DNA from: Macrobrachium rosenbergii
Taxonomy: Eukaryota > Arthropoda > Malacostraca > Decapoda > Palaemonidae
Assembly (NCBI RefSeq): GCF_040412425.1
Contig: NC_089755.1
Coordinates: 51,069,298-51,133,297, forward strand
Length of the DNA: 64,000 nucleotides
Direction of reading: 5' to 3'
The notes under the pieces are model-generated. The model was given only the letters and a program-made list of their open reading frames with translations, did not search any database and was not told the origin of the DNA. The position numbers and the translations under genes were made by a program. Positions 20,945 to 33,212 of this stretch are shown piece after piece (the first letter of the stretch is position 1; each line of letters starts with the position of its first letter).

Positions 20945-21977
20945 CAGAGATGTTTTTTTGGTTATGTGTACTGGTCTTTTGTTTTTGTTATGTGAACTGG
21001 TAATTTTTTTTATGTGTACTGGTCATTTTTTTTTTGTTATGTGTACTGGTCATTTTTTTTTGTTATGTGTACTGGTCATTTTTTTGGTTATGTGAACTAG
21101 TAATTTTTTTATGTGTACTGGTCATTTTTTTGTTATGTGTACTGGTCATTTTTTTATGTGTACTGGTCATTTTTTATGTGTACTTGTCATTTTTTTGTTT
21201 TGTGTACTGGTAATTTTTTTTATGTGTACTGGTCATTTTTTTGGTTATGCGTATAGGTAATTTTTTTGGTTATGTGTACTGGTCATTTTTTTTGGCCATG
21301 TGTATAGGTCATTTTTTTGGTTGTGTACTGGTCATTTTTTTTTGCGTGTACTGGTCTTTTTTTTGGTTACGTGCACTGGTCGTTTTTTGGTTATGTGCAC
21401 TGGTAATTTTTTTGGTTATGTGTACTGGTCGTTTTTTGGCTGTGCGTACTGGTCATTTTTTGGTTATGTGTACTAGTCATTTTTGGTTATGTGTACTGGT
21501 CAGTTTTTTGGTTATGTGTACTGGTCGTTTTTTTGGTTATGTGTACTAGTCATTTTTTGGTTGCGTACTGGTAATTTTTTTTATGTGTACTGGTTATTTT
21601 TTGGTTGTGTACTGGTCTTTTTTTTTTGTGTACTGGTGGTTTTTTTGGTTACGTGTAATTGTGTTTTTTTATGTGTACTGATAATTTTTTGGGTTATGTA
21701 TACTGGTAAGTTTTTTGGCTATGTGTACTGGTCGTTTTTTTGTTATGTGTACTGGTCATTTTTTTTATTGTGTACTGGTCGTTTTTTTGGTCATGTTTAC
21801 TGGTTATTTTTTGGTTATGTTTACAGGTCATTTTTTTGGTTATGTTTACTGGTCCTTTTTTTTTTGTTTATGCGTACTGGTCTTTTTTGTATGTGTACGG
21901 GTCATTTTTTTGGTTATGTGTACTGGTCTTTTTTTGGTTGTGTACTGGTCGTTTTTTTTGGTTATGTGTACTGGTAA
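20945..21977 (+). repeat. 22-25-bp minisatellite of about 1 kb
   Basis: About 43 units of GTTATGTGTACTGGTCATTT plus a variable T run and GG. Variable T-run length shifts the frame, so the Cys/Tyr/Phe-rich open frames across it are repeat translations. The strand asymmetry (G+T-rich) is strong. Confidence 0.95.
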
Positions 21978-22100
21978 AGAAAGCGTCAACACTTTCACTG
22001 TGACAGTCTGTCCTCGAAATATAACACCCTCCACCAACCAACCCCACCTCAACAGTGAATCGATTCGTTGAGTAAATCTTAAGTCAATACGCGCGCAATA

Positions 22101-22350
22101 TTGCCCTAAAATGGAAGGTTGCGGTATCTGCAAAAATAAAAAACCGAGAAAAATGGTAGATAGATACTGCAGTTTTCCCTTGCCTCACTACTGATTTTGC
22201 AGATACTGCAAATGGGACCCCCTAAATAAAGCACTGAAGAATCGTTCTGAAACTGCAGTAACTTGTGTAATAGTGTTTCACGAGCCCAAGAGGTGGCATA
22301 TCTCAATTTCGAAAATTTTGCAGACACTGCAGCTTTCCATTTTAGGGCAG
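22101..22350. mobile_element. MITE-like element, 250 bp
   Basis: The left end TTGCCCTAAAATGGAAGGTT and the right end, read as CTGCCCTAAAATGGAAAGCT on the minus strand, form terminal inverted repeats of about 35 bases. Both continue into a GTNTCTGCAAAA segment. No target duplication was clear and there is no transposase frame, so it would be non-autonomous. Confidence 0.7.
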
Positions 22351-22798
22351 TGGTGTCACCGTCCCCTCCCCACCCAACCCCAACCCCCCGCCCCGCCAAC
22401 CCCGCCCCTCTTCTCGAGTGTTAGTAGAGACGGGGGACCACACTCGCGCATTATAAACAACATGAGTGTCAGTAACCTTCTCCAGTTAGCCAGGAAGAAT
22501 TCACCCTTGAGCTATGTGCCCACAATATCTGCAGGATATAATAACCGCTTCCATATTTTAACATGTAAGCAGGTACTCTTTCATTTTCCTTCGGCTTTAA
22601 ATTCTAGAATCTAGGTTATAGAAGATGGAAAATAAGAAACCCGAAGCACTTATGTTTCATTAAAAAATAAAACTGTTAGTGTAGCGGGACTCATACAGGT
22701 TGGTGAGAGTATAGCCCTTTACGAAGAAAATAGTATATATGTATAAAGTATATACAGTATATATGTATATACTATGTGCCTGTTGCATGTGCAAGTGT

Positions 22799-22927
<129 letters not shown>

Positions 22928-23159
22928 ATATATATACATATATATGCATACCTTTTTCCCTAATAATGTGGCAGCTACAAAAGGTACAGCCCTTACAGTT
23001 TTCATCAAGTACATAGAAAAATAGACATGTATGTGTCTTACATATAGTGTATGAATAACATACGTCCCGCACGTGATAAAAAAAAAAACACAAAATGAAG
23101 CTTTTACAAAAAAAAAAAAACGCATCCTTTCAATCTAATCGAGAGTTCCTTCTTTACAG

Positions 23160-23228
23160 GGGAAAAAAACAATTAGCTAAGAAATCCAGGCTCAAGAAAC
23201 TGTCCTTTGGATCAAGCAAGAGGAAATG
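23160..23228 (+). other. Gene A first recognised exon: 5' UTR plus start codon
   Basis: The acceptor TTCTTTACAG precedes it and the donor ATG|GTGAGT ends it. The last three bases are the ATG. The next exon begins ACTGAAATG, giving M-T-E-M in frame. Homologous exons precede genes B and C and behave the same way. The acceptor implies at least one further upstream noncoding exon, not identified. Confidence 0.8.
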
Positions 23229-23239
23229 GTGAGTATTTG

Positions 23240-23286
<47 letters not shown>

Positions 23287-25494
23287 AGAATTTTAGGTTA
23301 GTAACCAGTTAGAAACGAAAACTGTAAATACCAAAGGATGAGTTACTGCTCTTTGACACGCACAAGTGCTTGCCTGGAAGTACTCCGTAGGTGGTAGTGC
23401 CGTCAGTGCACCTCATGCGGTGCACTGTAGGCATTACCTAAGGTTCTTTGCAGCAACCCCTTTCGTTCCTTTTACTGTACCTCCTTTCATATTCTCTTTC
23501 TTCCATCATAATTTCCACCCTCTCCTAAAAATTGAATCATAGTGCAACTCCGAGGTTTTCCTCCTGTTACACCTTTCAAACCTTTTACTGTCAATTTCCG
23601 TTTCAGCGCTGAATGACCTCATCGGTCCCAGTGCTTGACCTTTGGCCAAAATTCTATATTCAGTTACCTGAAAGTAGTAATGACTGATTGGTTTCTTTGT
23701 TCTTATTTCTACGCCGTTTCCAATTTTTTTTTGTAAAATGAGAACTTGTGCGGGAACATATTAGCATAGAATTTGGAACCATTTGGAAAACAAAGCGCGT
23801 GAATGTGCATTATTCACACAAGTTTGACGAAATAAAGTGGATACAGTTTATAATAATGGACAAAATTATGGTTACCTCAGTATATTCATAACCTCCTATG
23901 GATTAGGTATTCACATAATTTCAGTGGTTTGTTAGATGTTTGTGAGAACATTAATTTTCTTAATATTTTTTTTTGTGGGATTTGGGAGAGGGACGTGCTG
24001 ATTGTTAGGAGAAACTGGGTTTGGTAATTACTTGGAGAAAAAGGATACAGGATACAGCTGGAGAGTTACGAACTTCCTATTGTAAAGTATGTAATAGTTT
24101 TGACAAAATGTAAAAGAGCATTAAATCTAATTTAAAAAATTATCGAACACTACTTGGGGACAACAAGGACCCATGGTCCTATTTACACAAACGGTAGCGG
24201 GGACAAACAAAATCACAGGGCTGCGAGACGTAGAAGAAACGAGGTCACTAGTCTTTTAGGTCAGGAAAAAACGTAGCTCACAAAACAGCTTTGAGATAAG
24301 GAGCACAACAGAGTTCAAATATGTCACGCCGGCTGAAAGATCGACAGGGGTTTGCTTAAAATCGTCAGCTTGATTGACACCTGTGTCAAAGCCAGCCACC
24401 TAAAAGGAGGGGCAGAAGAATACTGAGTGTTTACCAAGGTACGAATTACCTGTGTGTCCATTAAAAGGCCACAGTGACGCCCAGATCTTGTATTTTGGTT
24501 ATTTGTTATAATCGGATACTCTCGGTCCTCGTCGGTGTTTCAAGCTCTGATGGGGATTCGCTCGCAACCTCTGACCAAACTACAAGACATTGGAATTACT
24601 GTGTATCGTTATGGACAACAATTTAGTCAGCACTGTGACCCCCTTTTCAGCAATAACTCACGATTTTCAGACTGAAATGGAGAATGGCGAGAGGCTGGGG
24701 AAGAGACTGAGGAGATGCTGGCGATTTTCTGTTCTAGTTCTGATCGCGGTTTTATATATGGTTACTGTAGCGAAATTCTACGCCTTAAATTCCACGAGGA
24801 CGTTGGTAATGGCCCTCCCGAAACCTTCGGCTCCCGTTCAGAGGGCCCTGGAAGAAGCTGTGATAGCTAGCACCTCACCTCCACCGACGAAGGCACCCCT
24901 CAGAATCCAGCATCCGTATTACCTTCAGGAATGCTATGCCTACGAAGACCTAAGGGCAAGATTCACCTGCAATGATACCGACTCGTTTAGGAATTATTCC
25001 TATGAGAACATTCTGGAATGCGCTTCGAGTCTGTGGGAAATCATAAGGTGAATTTTTTGTACCTTTTACTTTTATTATTCCTTACTCACTACCATAATCT
25101 GTACTAATTTTCTTGTGTTACTTTTGCTCCTTGTTGCTAATACTTTTGGAGTTTGGGTTCTGTGGCGGCCCATTTTATTTTGCAGGGACAAAAGCGTTCC
25201 CGACCCCTGGGGAAAGCCTGGCTCTCTTCCCTCACCTCCTCCACCGCCGGCGACGGATGCCGTGGCTGTATCAAAAAGACCCTCTGTGCATTTAGTCATG
25301 GCAGGTGATTCTCACATTCGGAATATCTTCGAAGTGTTTCTGAGGCGCATAGCTGGTCCTCGGGTCAAGTACCGCGTTGCTAAGATGGGACCAGTAAGTG
25401 GTCTTCGGTTCAGATAGTACAGTATAACACTACAGTTAAAATGACCTCGCTTGTATTATAGCTTCCCCCGATTTTTTAAGCCTTTAATTATAAA

Positions 25495-25572
<78 letters not shown>

Positions 25573-25575
25573 ATG

Positions 25576-25665
<90 letters not shown>

Positions 25666-28233
25666 TGTATGTATGATGTGGTGTCGTCCCTCTATATTCA
25701 CAAGGGGTTGAGGGTACTACTAGGCTCTGTGAATTCGAAAATGCGCGAATGATTTTTGGCCCTTCAAATGATAACTCATATCACTCTTAAACACAGATAT
25801 TATCAATGTGTAATATAAACATTGGTTATGCTAAACAATACAGTACAGCGCTGTATATCTTCTTTGTAAAGTATCGACTATGTAGGGTAGGAGGAGAGTC
25901 AATAAATACGATTTTTTTCCTGTGAGTTGTCTATAGGTGCGAGCAAAATACCACAAATTTAAAAAAATAATTCACTTAAATATTGGTGACAAAGCTGCGA
26001 ATAAGCAGCTTGCTGGTCAGATTTTACCAGATGCCTGTGTACCTGTAATAACCACAGTGCCCTCTTAATTTCTCGATTTCTTTACACTTTTTGGATACTC
26101 CTGTAACTACAACACCCTGTATCCAAATGCAAGAATTTGAAGTAATTCTGATGTCCGTAGCAAGGTTCGAACCCGCATCCTCGGTATCAGAACGAATATC
26201 AAGCTTTGTAGCGACAGGCGTATCCGAAAAGTGTGAAGAATTCGAGTAGTTAAGAGGGCACTGTGGTTATTACACACACACACACACACACACGCACATT
26301 ATTTATACATATATTTGCATGCATGTTCTTTCCAGAATGAATGGAAGGCTTCTGAAGACCTGTTCGCAACCTGGAAATCGGATGCCCACGAATTCTTCCA
26401 TGAACTCATTCTCTTGGACGGGCCGCTGAGGATCACCTTCTACTGGGATCCTTTCCTGGAAACGCTGCCTCAATTGTTGTCCTCCTGGACGGCTGGGAAT
26501 GGCAGCAAACCAACCCATTTACTCATAGGTGAGGACAGTTTTACTAGCTGCCATACCACTTATAGGATCAAGCTCTTGCTTTGTAGGGAGAAGTATTGAC
26601 AGTTTGAATTCCTGTTTTCATAATGTAAAAGGACATGACTTCTGGAGATTACATGAAGCAAAATAATAATCTATCTTTTGAAAGTGTAGGGTTAAAGAGT
26701 CGGTACATAATTATTCTTGTTTATGGTTTTTATTGCTAGCTGTAAATGCTTGCCTTCCAATTTCAAGAATCATACTTAGGTTCTTGACTGTTATCAGGCT
26801 CGACGCTACATTACATGCAAAGAACCAGAAGTATTTTCATGAAGCAAGGCCCCAAGGTTGCCTCAGTGCAATTTTCCAGTCACCTGAAGACCATCTCACC
26901 TCAGTTGGAGAAGTTTTCAAATACCACACCTGTGGTCTTCAAGCTTCAGGATCATTTACAGGTACGTGGAAGAATTTTCACCTTGTTTCCAAAGGTCTCA
27001 GCATGACTGAACTTTCTTTGATGTATCTTAAGTGAACGAATAGAGGAGTTGTTCTGCAGCTCATGGTGTGTGCACCAATTCAGTGGGATGGAATGATTGT
27101 TAATGTCTGTCTTCCAAACCACTGACGGGCAGGATGGAGAAACTCCATGTTGTAAGTAAGATCCAGTGGCCTGCAAGATCTTTCGCTTTTAATCTAAGGT
27201 ATTTTTAAATTCACTTGAAAGTGCCTCAAAGTGAAGGTGAAAGATTTTGCACTCTGTTGCTTTGATTTTTTCTCGAGGAAATTAAATAAAGGGGTGCTAG
27301 ATCTTTTGCCTTTACTCTGAGGCGTTTTTAAGTTTTCCTGAGAGTTCCTTAGAGTGTTTCAGTTTCTGCACAGCCATATACTCTGTACATACATACATAC
27401 ATTCATACGTATGTTATTCCCGTGACAGCGGTTAAACACATATACATGGATGCGAATATTTAATGAGATTTAGCAAAAGGACAGTTATCAGATGCAAGTG
27501 CGGATATGAAATTTTTTTTGCACGCATGCAATTGATTGCATGATTTCTGTCATCCACTAAGTATATATTGCTTTACTGATGCATCTTCGTTATTTACGTG
27601 CTGTGTTCTTGACTAATACTTTTTACATTTTCTTCAAACATGCGCGATCTTTTCACTGGAAGGGAGATTTGCACGCAATGTACTTTTAGGCCAGTTCCAA
27701 ATGAACGTAGCCTATTTTTGAAACATAGTAATGGAAATAATCGACTTTTGCTCTAGTACTGTCCCTGTGTACAGTACATCAAGTTGTCTGTGACCAGAGG
27801 CCTTCGAATCCCTTGTATATGTTGCTGATATAAGACACTGAAACCAATATTGCACATTTTGCATATGACTTCCCCTTCTTATCTCTTAGAACCATGTCAC
27901 TAACAGCATCTTCATTATGACTTCCTCCTCCTTCTCTCCTCTTAGAAAGACCCCAGAAACAACGTCGAGAACCCGCAGAACATCGACTATTACAACCAAA
28001 TCGCCAGCGACTTGCTGCCGGATAGTCCCTTCGTCGTGTGGAACAGCACCGTCCCTCTGTCAGACCTCTACTCAGAGGTGTGCCTCAGGAAGGGTAGCGT
28101 CCTCCCTCGCACTGTAGACTGGCGGTGCGACGATGTGAAGCATCTCGGATACATAATAATAGATCAGTATCTGGATATGTATTTAAACGATATTTGCTGT
28201 TGTTTTGGGAAGGGAGGTATAACGATGACATAA
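23160..28233 (+). CDS. Gene A: SGNH/PC-esterase-like type II membrane protein, 410 aa, six exons
   Basis: Exons: 23160-23228 (ATG 23226-23228), 24671-25047, 25186-25393, 26336-26528, 26798-26961, 27946-28233 (TAA). All junctions are GT-AG with phases 0,2,0,1,0. A basic N-terminus (KRLRRCWR) precedes one membrane helix at about residues 20-35, then a Pro/Thr-rich stem. A Cys-rich luminal region (ECYAYE, RFTCND, LECASS) with a FRNYSY glycosylation-type site follows. Catalytic-type motifs are GDSHIRN (Ser169), G-S-T-L-H (261-265) and D-D-V-K-H (Asp378, His381), then LNDICCCF. A nucleophile GDS and late DxxH are the hallmarks of PC-esterase/SGNH acyltransferases or esterases (CASD1, NXPE, plant TBL). 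Substrate is unknown. The gene is the first of three tandem paralogues. The family call is by motif, not search. Confidence 0.88.
23242..23284. repeat. (CT)n after gene A first exon
   Basis: CT tract starting about 14 bases past the donor. Genes B and C have a CT tract at the same place, so it predates the duplications. Confidence 0.95.
23390..23665 (+). repeat. Family A SINE-like repeat, copy 4 (gene A intron 1)
   Basis: GTGCCGTCAGTGCACCTCAT through GACCTTTGGCCAAAATTCTA. A short internal deletion removes the CGTCCCTTCGGCCCCTAGCT part. Confidence 0.9.
25504..25663. repeat. (AT)n(GT)n(AT)n in gene A intron 3
   Basis: Compound tract between the GDSH exon and the next exon. Gene B has AT tracts in the equivalent intron with similar flanks (CCCGATTTTTTAA and CCCTCYATATTCACR). 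Confidence 0.95.
26046..26275. repeat. Palindromic tRNA-like element, copy 1
   Basis: The left arm CCACAGTGCCCTCTTAAT is matched by the right arm TTAAGAGGGCACTGTGG, with ACTTTTTGGATACTCCTG against GCGTATCCGAAAAGTGTG further in. On the minus strand the centre contains GATGCGGGTTCGAACC, a B-box/T-arm-like word. Two more copies (35185, 45226) share the same inverted design. A (CA)n run follows at 26271. Confidence 0.7.
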
Positions 28234-28548
28234 CTTGTCAGTGGAGGGTAGCTCGTTGTAAACAGACTGAAAAGGTTATGTTTTACTTCGTGAGGTAAAT
28301 TAACGGAAAAATTTCGACGTCTGTGTTCTTGCAATTGCTGTCATGCAACTTACGCTACCAGATCGCCAACTAGACCTGTCTCTTAGAACACCTTGGACGA
28401 CCATTCAGAACACAAAGGCCACTTACCAAAGAAACATGAAGCGCTATTCATGAACTTTCTTGCCACCGATGCTATTGTATAGATATTGATTTGCGTAGTA
28501 TAATGTCAGTCCGGTGAGTGACATGGAACCCACCTCTTCGGAAACTCT

Positions 28549-28700
28549 TCACTGGTGAGGAGAATACCACCCATCAGTAGACTGGTGAGGAGAATACCAC
28601 CCCTCCGTGGACTGGTGAGGAGAATACCACCCATCCGTGGACTGGCGAGGAGAATACCACCCATCCGTAGACCGGTGAGGAGGATACCACCCATCCGTGG
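28549..28700 (+). repeat. 30-bp minisatellite downstream of gene A
   Basis: About five units of GGTGAGGAGAATACCACCCA plus TCCGTGGACT, probably in the 3' UTR. A possible poly(A) signal AATAAA lies at 28887. Confidence 0.9.
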
Positions 28701-28886
28701 AAGGGACCGAGCGGTTACTTTGGTGTCCTTGATTTTGATGTGCATTCCAAAATGTCTAATGCACATATTCCCCTTGTTCTTTTACTGTGTGTAATGTAAT
28801 ACTTTATTGTCATATTACTTAAGCATGCAAGGGTTCATGAGTTTATGTCAGCGTTTTTTTTTTCTATTTTGCCAATTTTGTTTTAC

Positions 28887-28892
28887 AATAAA
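28887..28892 (+). terminator. Possible poly(A) signal of gene A
   Basis: AATAAA about 650 bases after the stop, followed by GT-rich sequence. Only the hexamer supports it. Confidence 0.35.
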
Positions 28893-28975
28893 ATGGTGTT
28901 TGTTCAGATACTCGTCTAAATATTCCTTGTTTGACTCACTTTCTACGGAATATATATGTGTATATATATACGTAC

Positions 28976-28981
28976 ACACAA

Positions 28982-29035
<54 letters not shown>

Positions 29036-29050
29036 TATGTGTGTGTGTAA
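28976..29050. repeat. (AT)n(GT)n microsatellite
   Basis: AT tract followed by a short GT run. Confidence 0.9.
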
Positions 29051-29306
29051 GCCTGTGTCACACTTCTTCTGCGACTTATAATGTACACGGGAGATATCTT
29101 TCTTCCCAAATTATTGTAATCAATTATACCATGAAATTGCTTGGTTAATTTAACAGTACATGTAACAGAAATAAAACAAAGGTATATTGTCAATGTAAAA
29201 TCAATAAAAATGCAATAAGCGTTCATTTCATTGCAAGAGAATGACACAATGGACTGATTTGCAATACACGTATGTGTCGTGTAACGAACATACGAACTTA
29301 CTCATC

Positions 29307-29610
29307 GAGGCCCGCCTGTGCACCTCACGCGGTGCACTGTAGGCATTACTTGAGGTTCTTTGCAGCGTCCCTTCGGCCCTTAGCTGCAACGCCTTTCATT
29401 CTTTTTGTTATGCCTCCCTTCATATTCTTTCTCTTCCATCTTACTTTCCATCCTATCTTGACAATTGTTTCATGGTGCAACTGCGAGGTTTTCCTCCTAT
29501 TACACCTTTAGAACCTTTTTACTGTCAATTTCCGTGTCAGCGCTGAGTGACCTCATAGGTCACAGTGCTTGGCCTTTGGCCTAAATTTAATATTCCATTC
29601 CATTCGCTTC
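29307..29610 (+). repeat. Family A SINE-like repeat, copy 5
   Basis: From CTGTGCACCTCACGCGGTGC to CTAAATTTAATATTCCATTC, in family order. Confidence 0.9.
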
Positions 29611-29984
29611 GTTTCCATCACTTCTCGTGACTCATTCGTATATACAATGCAAATGGGTTGTGGAAAGAAACATCTGCAAAAAGTAAAGATATTAAGAGTT
29701 TCCCGGTATTTTTGGACCGTACGTTTACGAGGGCCTCTGTTTTACCCCGCAGTGGCGATGGTGGTTGGTTTAGATTAAGCTGGCCTTATGCCATCAAGGG
29801 CCCTTGCACAGAGTTGGCCTGTAAGTTTGGTAAGGTGTAAAGGAAAGAGTAAATAGATAACAATAATCAAATTAAAGAAGTTTTGCAAATCCTAAGGAAT
29901 TTCAAAAGGGAAATAATGGAGCACAGTCATTTAAAAACAAAATACATCGAGCGGAGGAGGTTTTGAGGGGATTACATAACAGTG

Positions 29985-29989
<5 letters not shown>

Positions 29990-30052
<63 letters not shown>
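29990..30052. repeat. (AT)n microsatellite
   Basis: AT tract. Confidence 0.95.
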
Positions 30053-30058
<6 letters not shown>

Positions 30059-30749
30059 TATATATATATTATTAGGTAATTAACTGACTTCTATGTATAC
30101 AGTTTTGATTTGTGTTATTACAGTACCTATTTTTTTCATCCAAACTTCTTTTCGTTTTCTTTTAACGTGCCTTTTTCCCATTTTGGTACGGGGTAGGCAC
30201 GATTCCTTCTTTTGAAGGACTTTGATTTGGCCAAACTTCTAAAGACTGCTTTTGCGTACGTTTCATTCTTATTAAACCGATTTATTTCTCAACTTGCTTT
30301 TCAAATTCCCTTGCCATAAGGACATGTTGGCTCCGGTGTCCATTGCTGTGTCACATTATTCTCTTCTTGAGAACTACTGCCGCAGGTGAAACGAAATTTG
30401 GCAAGCATAAGTCCAACAGGGTCCCCGTTACACGCTTTCACTCCGGTGCAGATCGCTGTTGTGGTGAATATCTTGCAACAATTTCATAATTTCAGTATTT
30501 AGAAGCCAGACATCATCCCATTATTCTGTTTCAGCGGTCTGCAAGCTCTTCTGCTTATTTGTTTATTTATTTATTGCTTTTTTGATGATTTTTTTTTTTT
30601 TTTTGCAAGTACGGAAATGTGGCGAACTGGCGCTTCTAAGAATTTCAAAAATATAAGATTTATTATTGATATAAATTAGTTCTGTCGAATGCAACGTCTC
30701 ATCACTTGTGTCAAGTAATGATATAGTGCAATTTCACCTGAACGCCGGA

Positions 30750-31008
30750 GTTCCTCATTGGACGGGTGGGTTCCGTTCTCAGCTAGCACTCTGCTGGTCC
30801 CGCGTTCGATTCTCCGACCGGCCAATGAAGAACTAGAGGAATTTATTTCTGGTGATAGAAATTAATTTCTCGGATTCCACAATAAGCTGTAGGCCCCGTT
30901 GCTAGGTAACCAGTTGGTTCTTAGCCACGTAAAATAAGTCTAATCCTTCGGGCCAGCCCTGGGAGAGCTGTTAATCAGCTCAGTGGTCTGGTTAAACTAA
31001 GGTACACT
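30750..31008 (+). repeat. Family B tRNA-derived SINE, copy 2 (full length)
   Basis: The 5' head reads like a tRNA: GGACGGGTGGGTTCC resembles an A box, and GCGTTCGATTCTCCGAC contains a B box (GTTCGATTC). The body has CCGTTGCTAGGTAACCAGTT and CCTTCGGGCCAGCCC, ending CAGTGGTCTGGTTAAACTA. The head resembles Ser/Leu-type tRNAs, which is inference. Confidence 0.85.
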
Positions 31009-31436
31009 TTTAACTGAGCGCCGGTTTCCCCTGAGAGTCTGAACCTTGAGTAGCGAGTTTCGTGGACTGTTCAGAACAGCATTCATCTGATGGTGATAAT
31101 TTCACCTATAACACCTGAATGCTGTGGCTTCGTGTCAGCAGGTGTGCCTTCATAAACAAAGTCAGGCATTTTTCAAAGGGGCCTTGCTAGTCGATCGTCG
31201 TGAGTGGGGAGGTTTGGTTGGGGTACTTCGGTGTGAAGGAGAACTTCCTCATTTTGCGGAATTGCGAAGGATTTTGGACACTTGGCGTCGTTTAGAAAGA
31301 CGCAGTGGGACACTTTTTAACGCGGGTGTGGCGGGTTTTGCAAATTTCTGGATCTTTGGCCAGGAAAACAATTTATGGCTCCGGACAGTGGGATTGATTT
31401 CTGAACGCATGAAGAGCCTTTACCATTTTTAGTCTC

Positions 31437-31440
<4 letters not shown>
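31009..31440. other. No gene recognised
   Basis: A 102-codon plus frame at 31124-31432 has mixed composition but no recognised family, no splice context and no repeat match in the window. It may be chance or part of an unrecognised element. Confidence 0.35.

Positions 31441-31500
<60 letters not shown>
31440..31500. repeat. (AT)n at the left edge of the inverted-repeat block
   Basis: AT tract abutting the outer inverted-repeat arm. Confidence 0.95.
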
Positions 31501-31504
<4 letters not shown>

Positions 31505-31509
31505 AAAAG

Positions 31510-31866
31510 AATTAACGTAAGTATATCCGCCATAACCTAATCTGCCGTTTTCCTCTTATCACTCTATAAATTCCATAATGCTTAAAGGGCATACAGTCTT
31601 TTCTCTAATGCTAATGGAGTAACGAGGAAAGAATTTATGTGAATTTCAAAAGAGACAAAAAATGTAAATATTTTAAAGAAATTTATTCAGAAGCAATTAC
31701 ACGTGTAACAGTCGTAAGTTGTTAAATTCGTTAAAATTAAATTTATTCAAAAGCAACTATGGATAATATAGCACTTAGAGCATTTTAAAAAAATTTATTT
31801 TTTTTATTTAAAAGTTACCCTTTTCTCAAAACAGAATATAATACCGGGGGTATTTGTCCTCATACC

Positions 31867-31875
<9 letters not shown>
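31510..31875. repeat. Outer inverted repeat, left arm
   Basis: Words AAGTATATCCGCCATAA, GGGCATACAGTCTTTTCTCT, AAAATGTAAATATTTTAAAG and ATAATACCGGGGGTATTTGT all recur in reverse complement and reversed order at 36025-36452. The arms are similar along their length. The right arm has one extra unit of about 67 bases. Confidence 0.9.
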
Positions 31876-31904
<29 letters not shown>

Positions 31905-31906
<2 letters not shown>

Positions 31907-33212
31907 AGGTTGAAGAGGTAAAGGCACGCATGTCTCTTACAAGAACAAGTTTATTCGGCCAACGTTTCACATCACATGATGCATCCTCAAGGCTGGAAAT
32001 TACAGACAATAAATACTTAAAATGTCACTTCCACAATGGGAAAAGCTTTAAAAATGTTTTAAAATTTACAACTACAAAAAAATTAAAACAAGAACTTGAA
32101 AGGAACACCTACCAAGGCAAGAGCTAAAAGTGACTAGAAAGACAGGGAGGAAATAAACAAACGAAAGAAACCTATAACGAACGTGGAGAGTAAACAAACA
32201 GGCAGTTATGCTATAAACAGTTGTCTGGACGACGATTGGGTGTTTAGTGTTGGTACATTAGTTTTTATGAAAAGCGACTCAACACCATCAACTCGTCGTC
32301 CTTACGGGCAGATCAATAATTTTAAAATCATTAATATCCAAGCGGGTACCACAAATCTTGGAATGATTCCGAACATTGGATAATTCGGGATTGGACAATG
32401 TGCAACCCGTCCTGAAGCTGACACCTTGGTGGGAGCAGAAACGGACCTTGAGAAGCCTCCTAGTACATCCAACGTAGGTTCCCAGACTACATCTGGGACA
32501 GGTATATTTATAGATAATGTTGGATGTCAAGGAAGGACTCAGTCTGTCCTTCACTCTGAAAAAAGAACGGATATTTAGAGGGTTTCGTGGAATCAACTTC
32601 AGATTTACAGCTGGCAATTCATGATGAATTAAATTCATACATTTCTTTTTAAAACTTTTGTCATGAAGGAAAGGAACTTAGCATAAATACATAATTTGGG
32701 GAACGGTATATGTGGGAATAGGTTGTTCCATTTTTGCAGTTAAGAGCTTATTAAGTACTCGATGGAAATAGTGGGATGGAAAACAATTGCTGCGAAAAAA
32801 TTAGCCAAGAACTCTACTTCTTTATGAAAGGCTGTCCAGCTGGAAGTAAGAGAATACGCCCTGTGGAGGAGGGTAGAAAGAGAATTCAACTTAAAATTGA
32901 AATTACATGAACTATAAAAATTGGTGCCCAAACCTGTAAAGGTATTTTTCTGTGAATGCTGGTTTGAAACCCATTATTTTCCCTGGTGATGCGTAAGTCA
33001 AGAAATGATAAGGAGTTACGAGTTTCTTTCTCAACTGTAAACCTAATATTGGGATGTTGGGCATTAATGAATTCTAAAAAGGAGTCTGCATTAAAATCGC
33101 GCTTAAACAGGGCAAAGGTGTCGTCCACATATCTTTTGTAAAATAAAGGGTGGAAACTAAGGGGACAATTGTCAAATACTGTCTCCTCCAGGGAGTTCAT
33201 AAAAATATTGGC
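31905..33212 (-). mobile_element. Penelope-like element, 5'-truncated inverted copy
   Basis: Read on the minus strand. It starts inside the reverse transcriptase at FANIFMN (about 33220), passes the catalytic motif YVDDTFALF and a SFLDLRITR segment, and continues to a GIY-YIG-like endonuclease (NIIYKYTCPRC ... TYVGCTRRLLK). A frameshift lies near 32740-32900. The coding part ends near 32280, and 3' noncoding sequence runs to 31905. It mirrors 33770-35063, so the two copies form a large inverted repeat. RT plus C-terminal GIY-YIG is diagnostic of Penelope-like elements. It is broken and not autonomous. Confidence 0.88.

Noticed and set aside
21241..22071. Cys/Tyr/Phe-rich frames up to 164 codons that look like repeated membrane segments
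   Set aside because: They follow the 22-25-bp minisatellite. Frame changes with T-run length, and three overlapping frames give similar peptides.
24590..24676. Upstream in-frame ATG giving a longer gene A N-terminus
   Set aside because: It lies in the intron before the acceptor at 24670. The homologous acceptor and first-exon ATG in gene C support the spliced start.
28555..28794. Arg/Pro/Ile-rich repeated frames on both strands
   Set aside because: Translations of the 30-bp minisatellite downstream of gene A.
30772..30835. Possible tRNA gene around the GTTCGATTC word
   Set aside because: The tRNA-like head recurs with the same downstream body at 39485 and 42066, so it is a SINE. No full cloverleaf was found.
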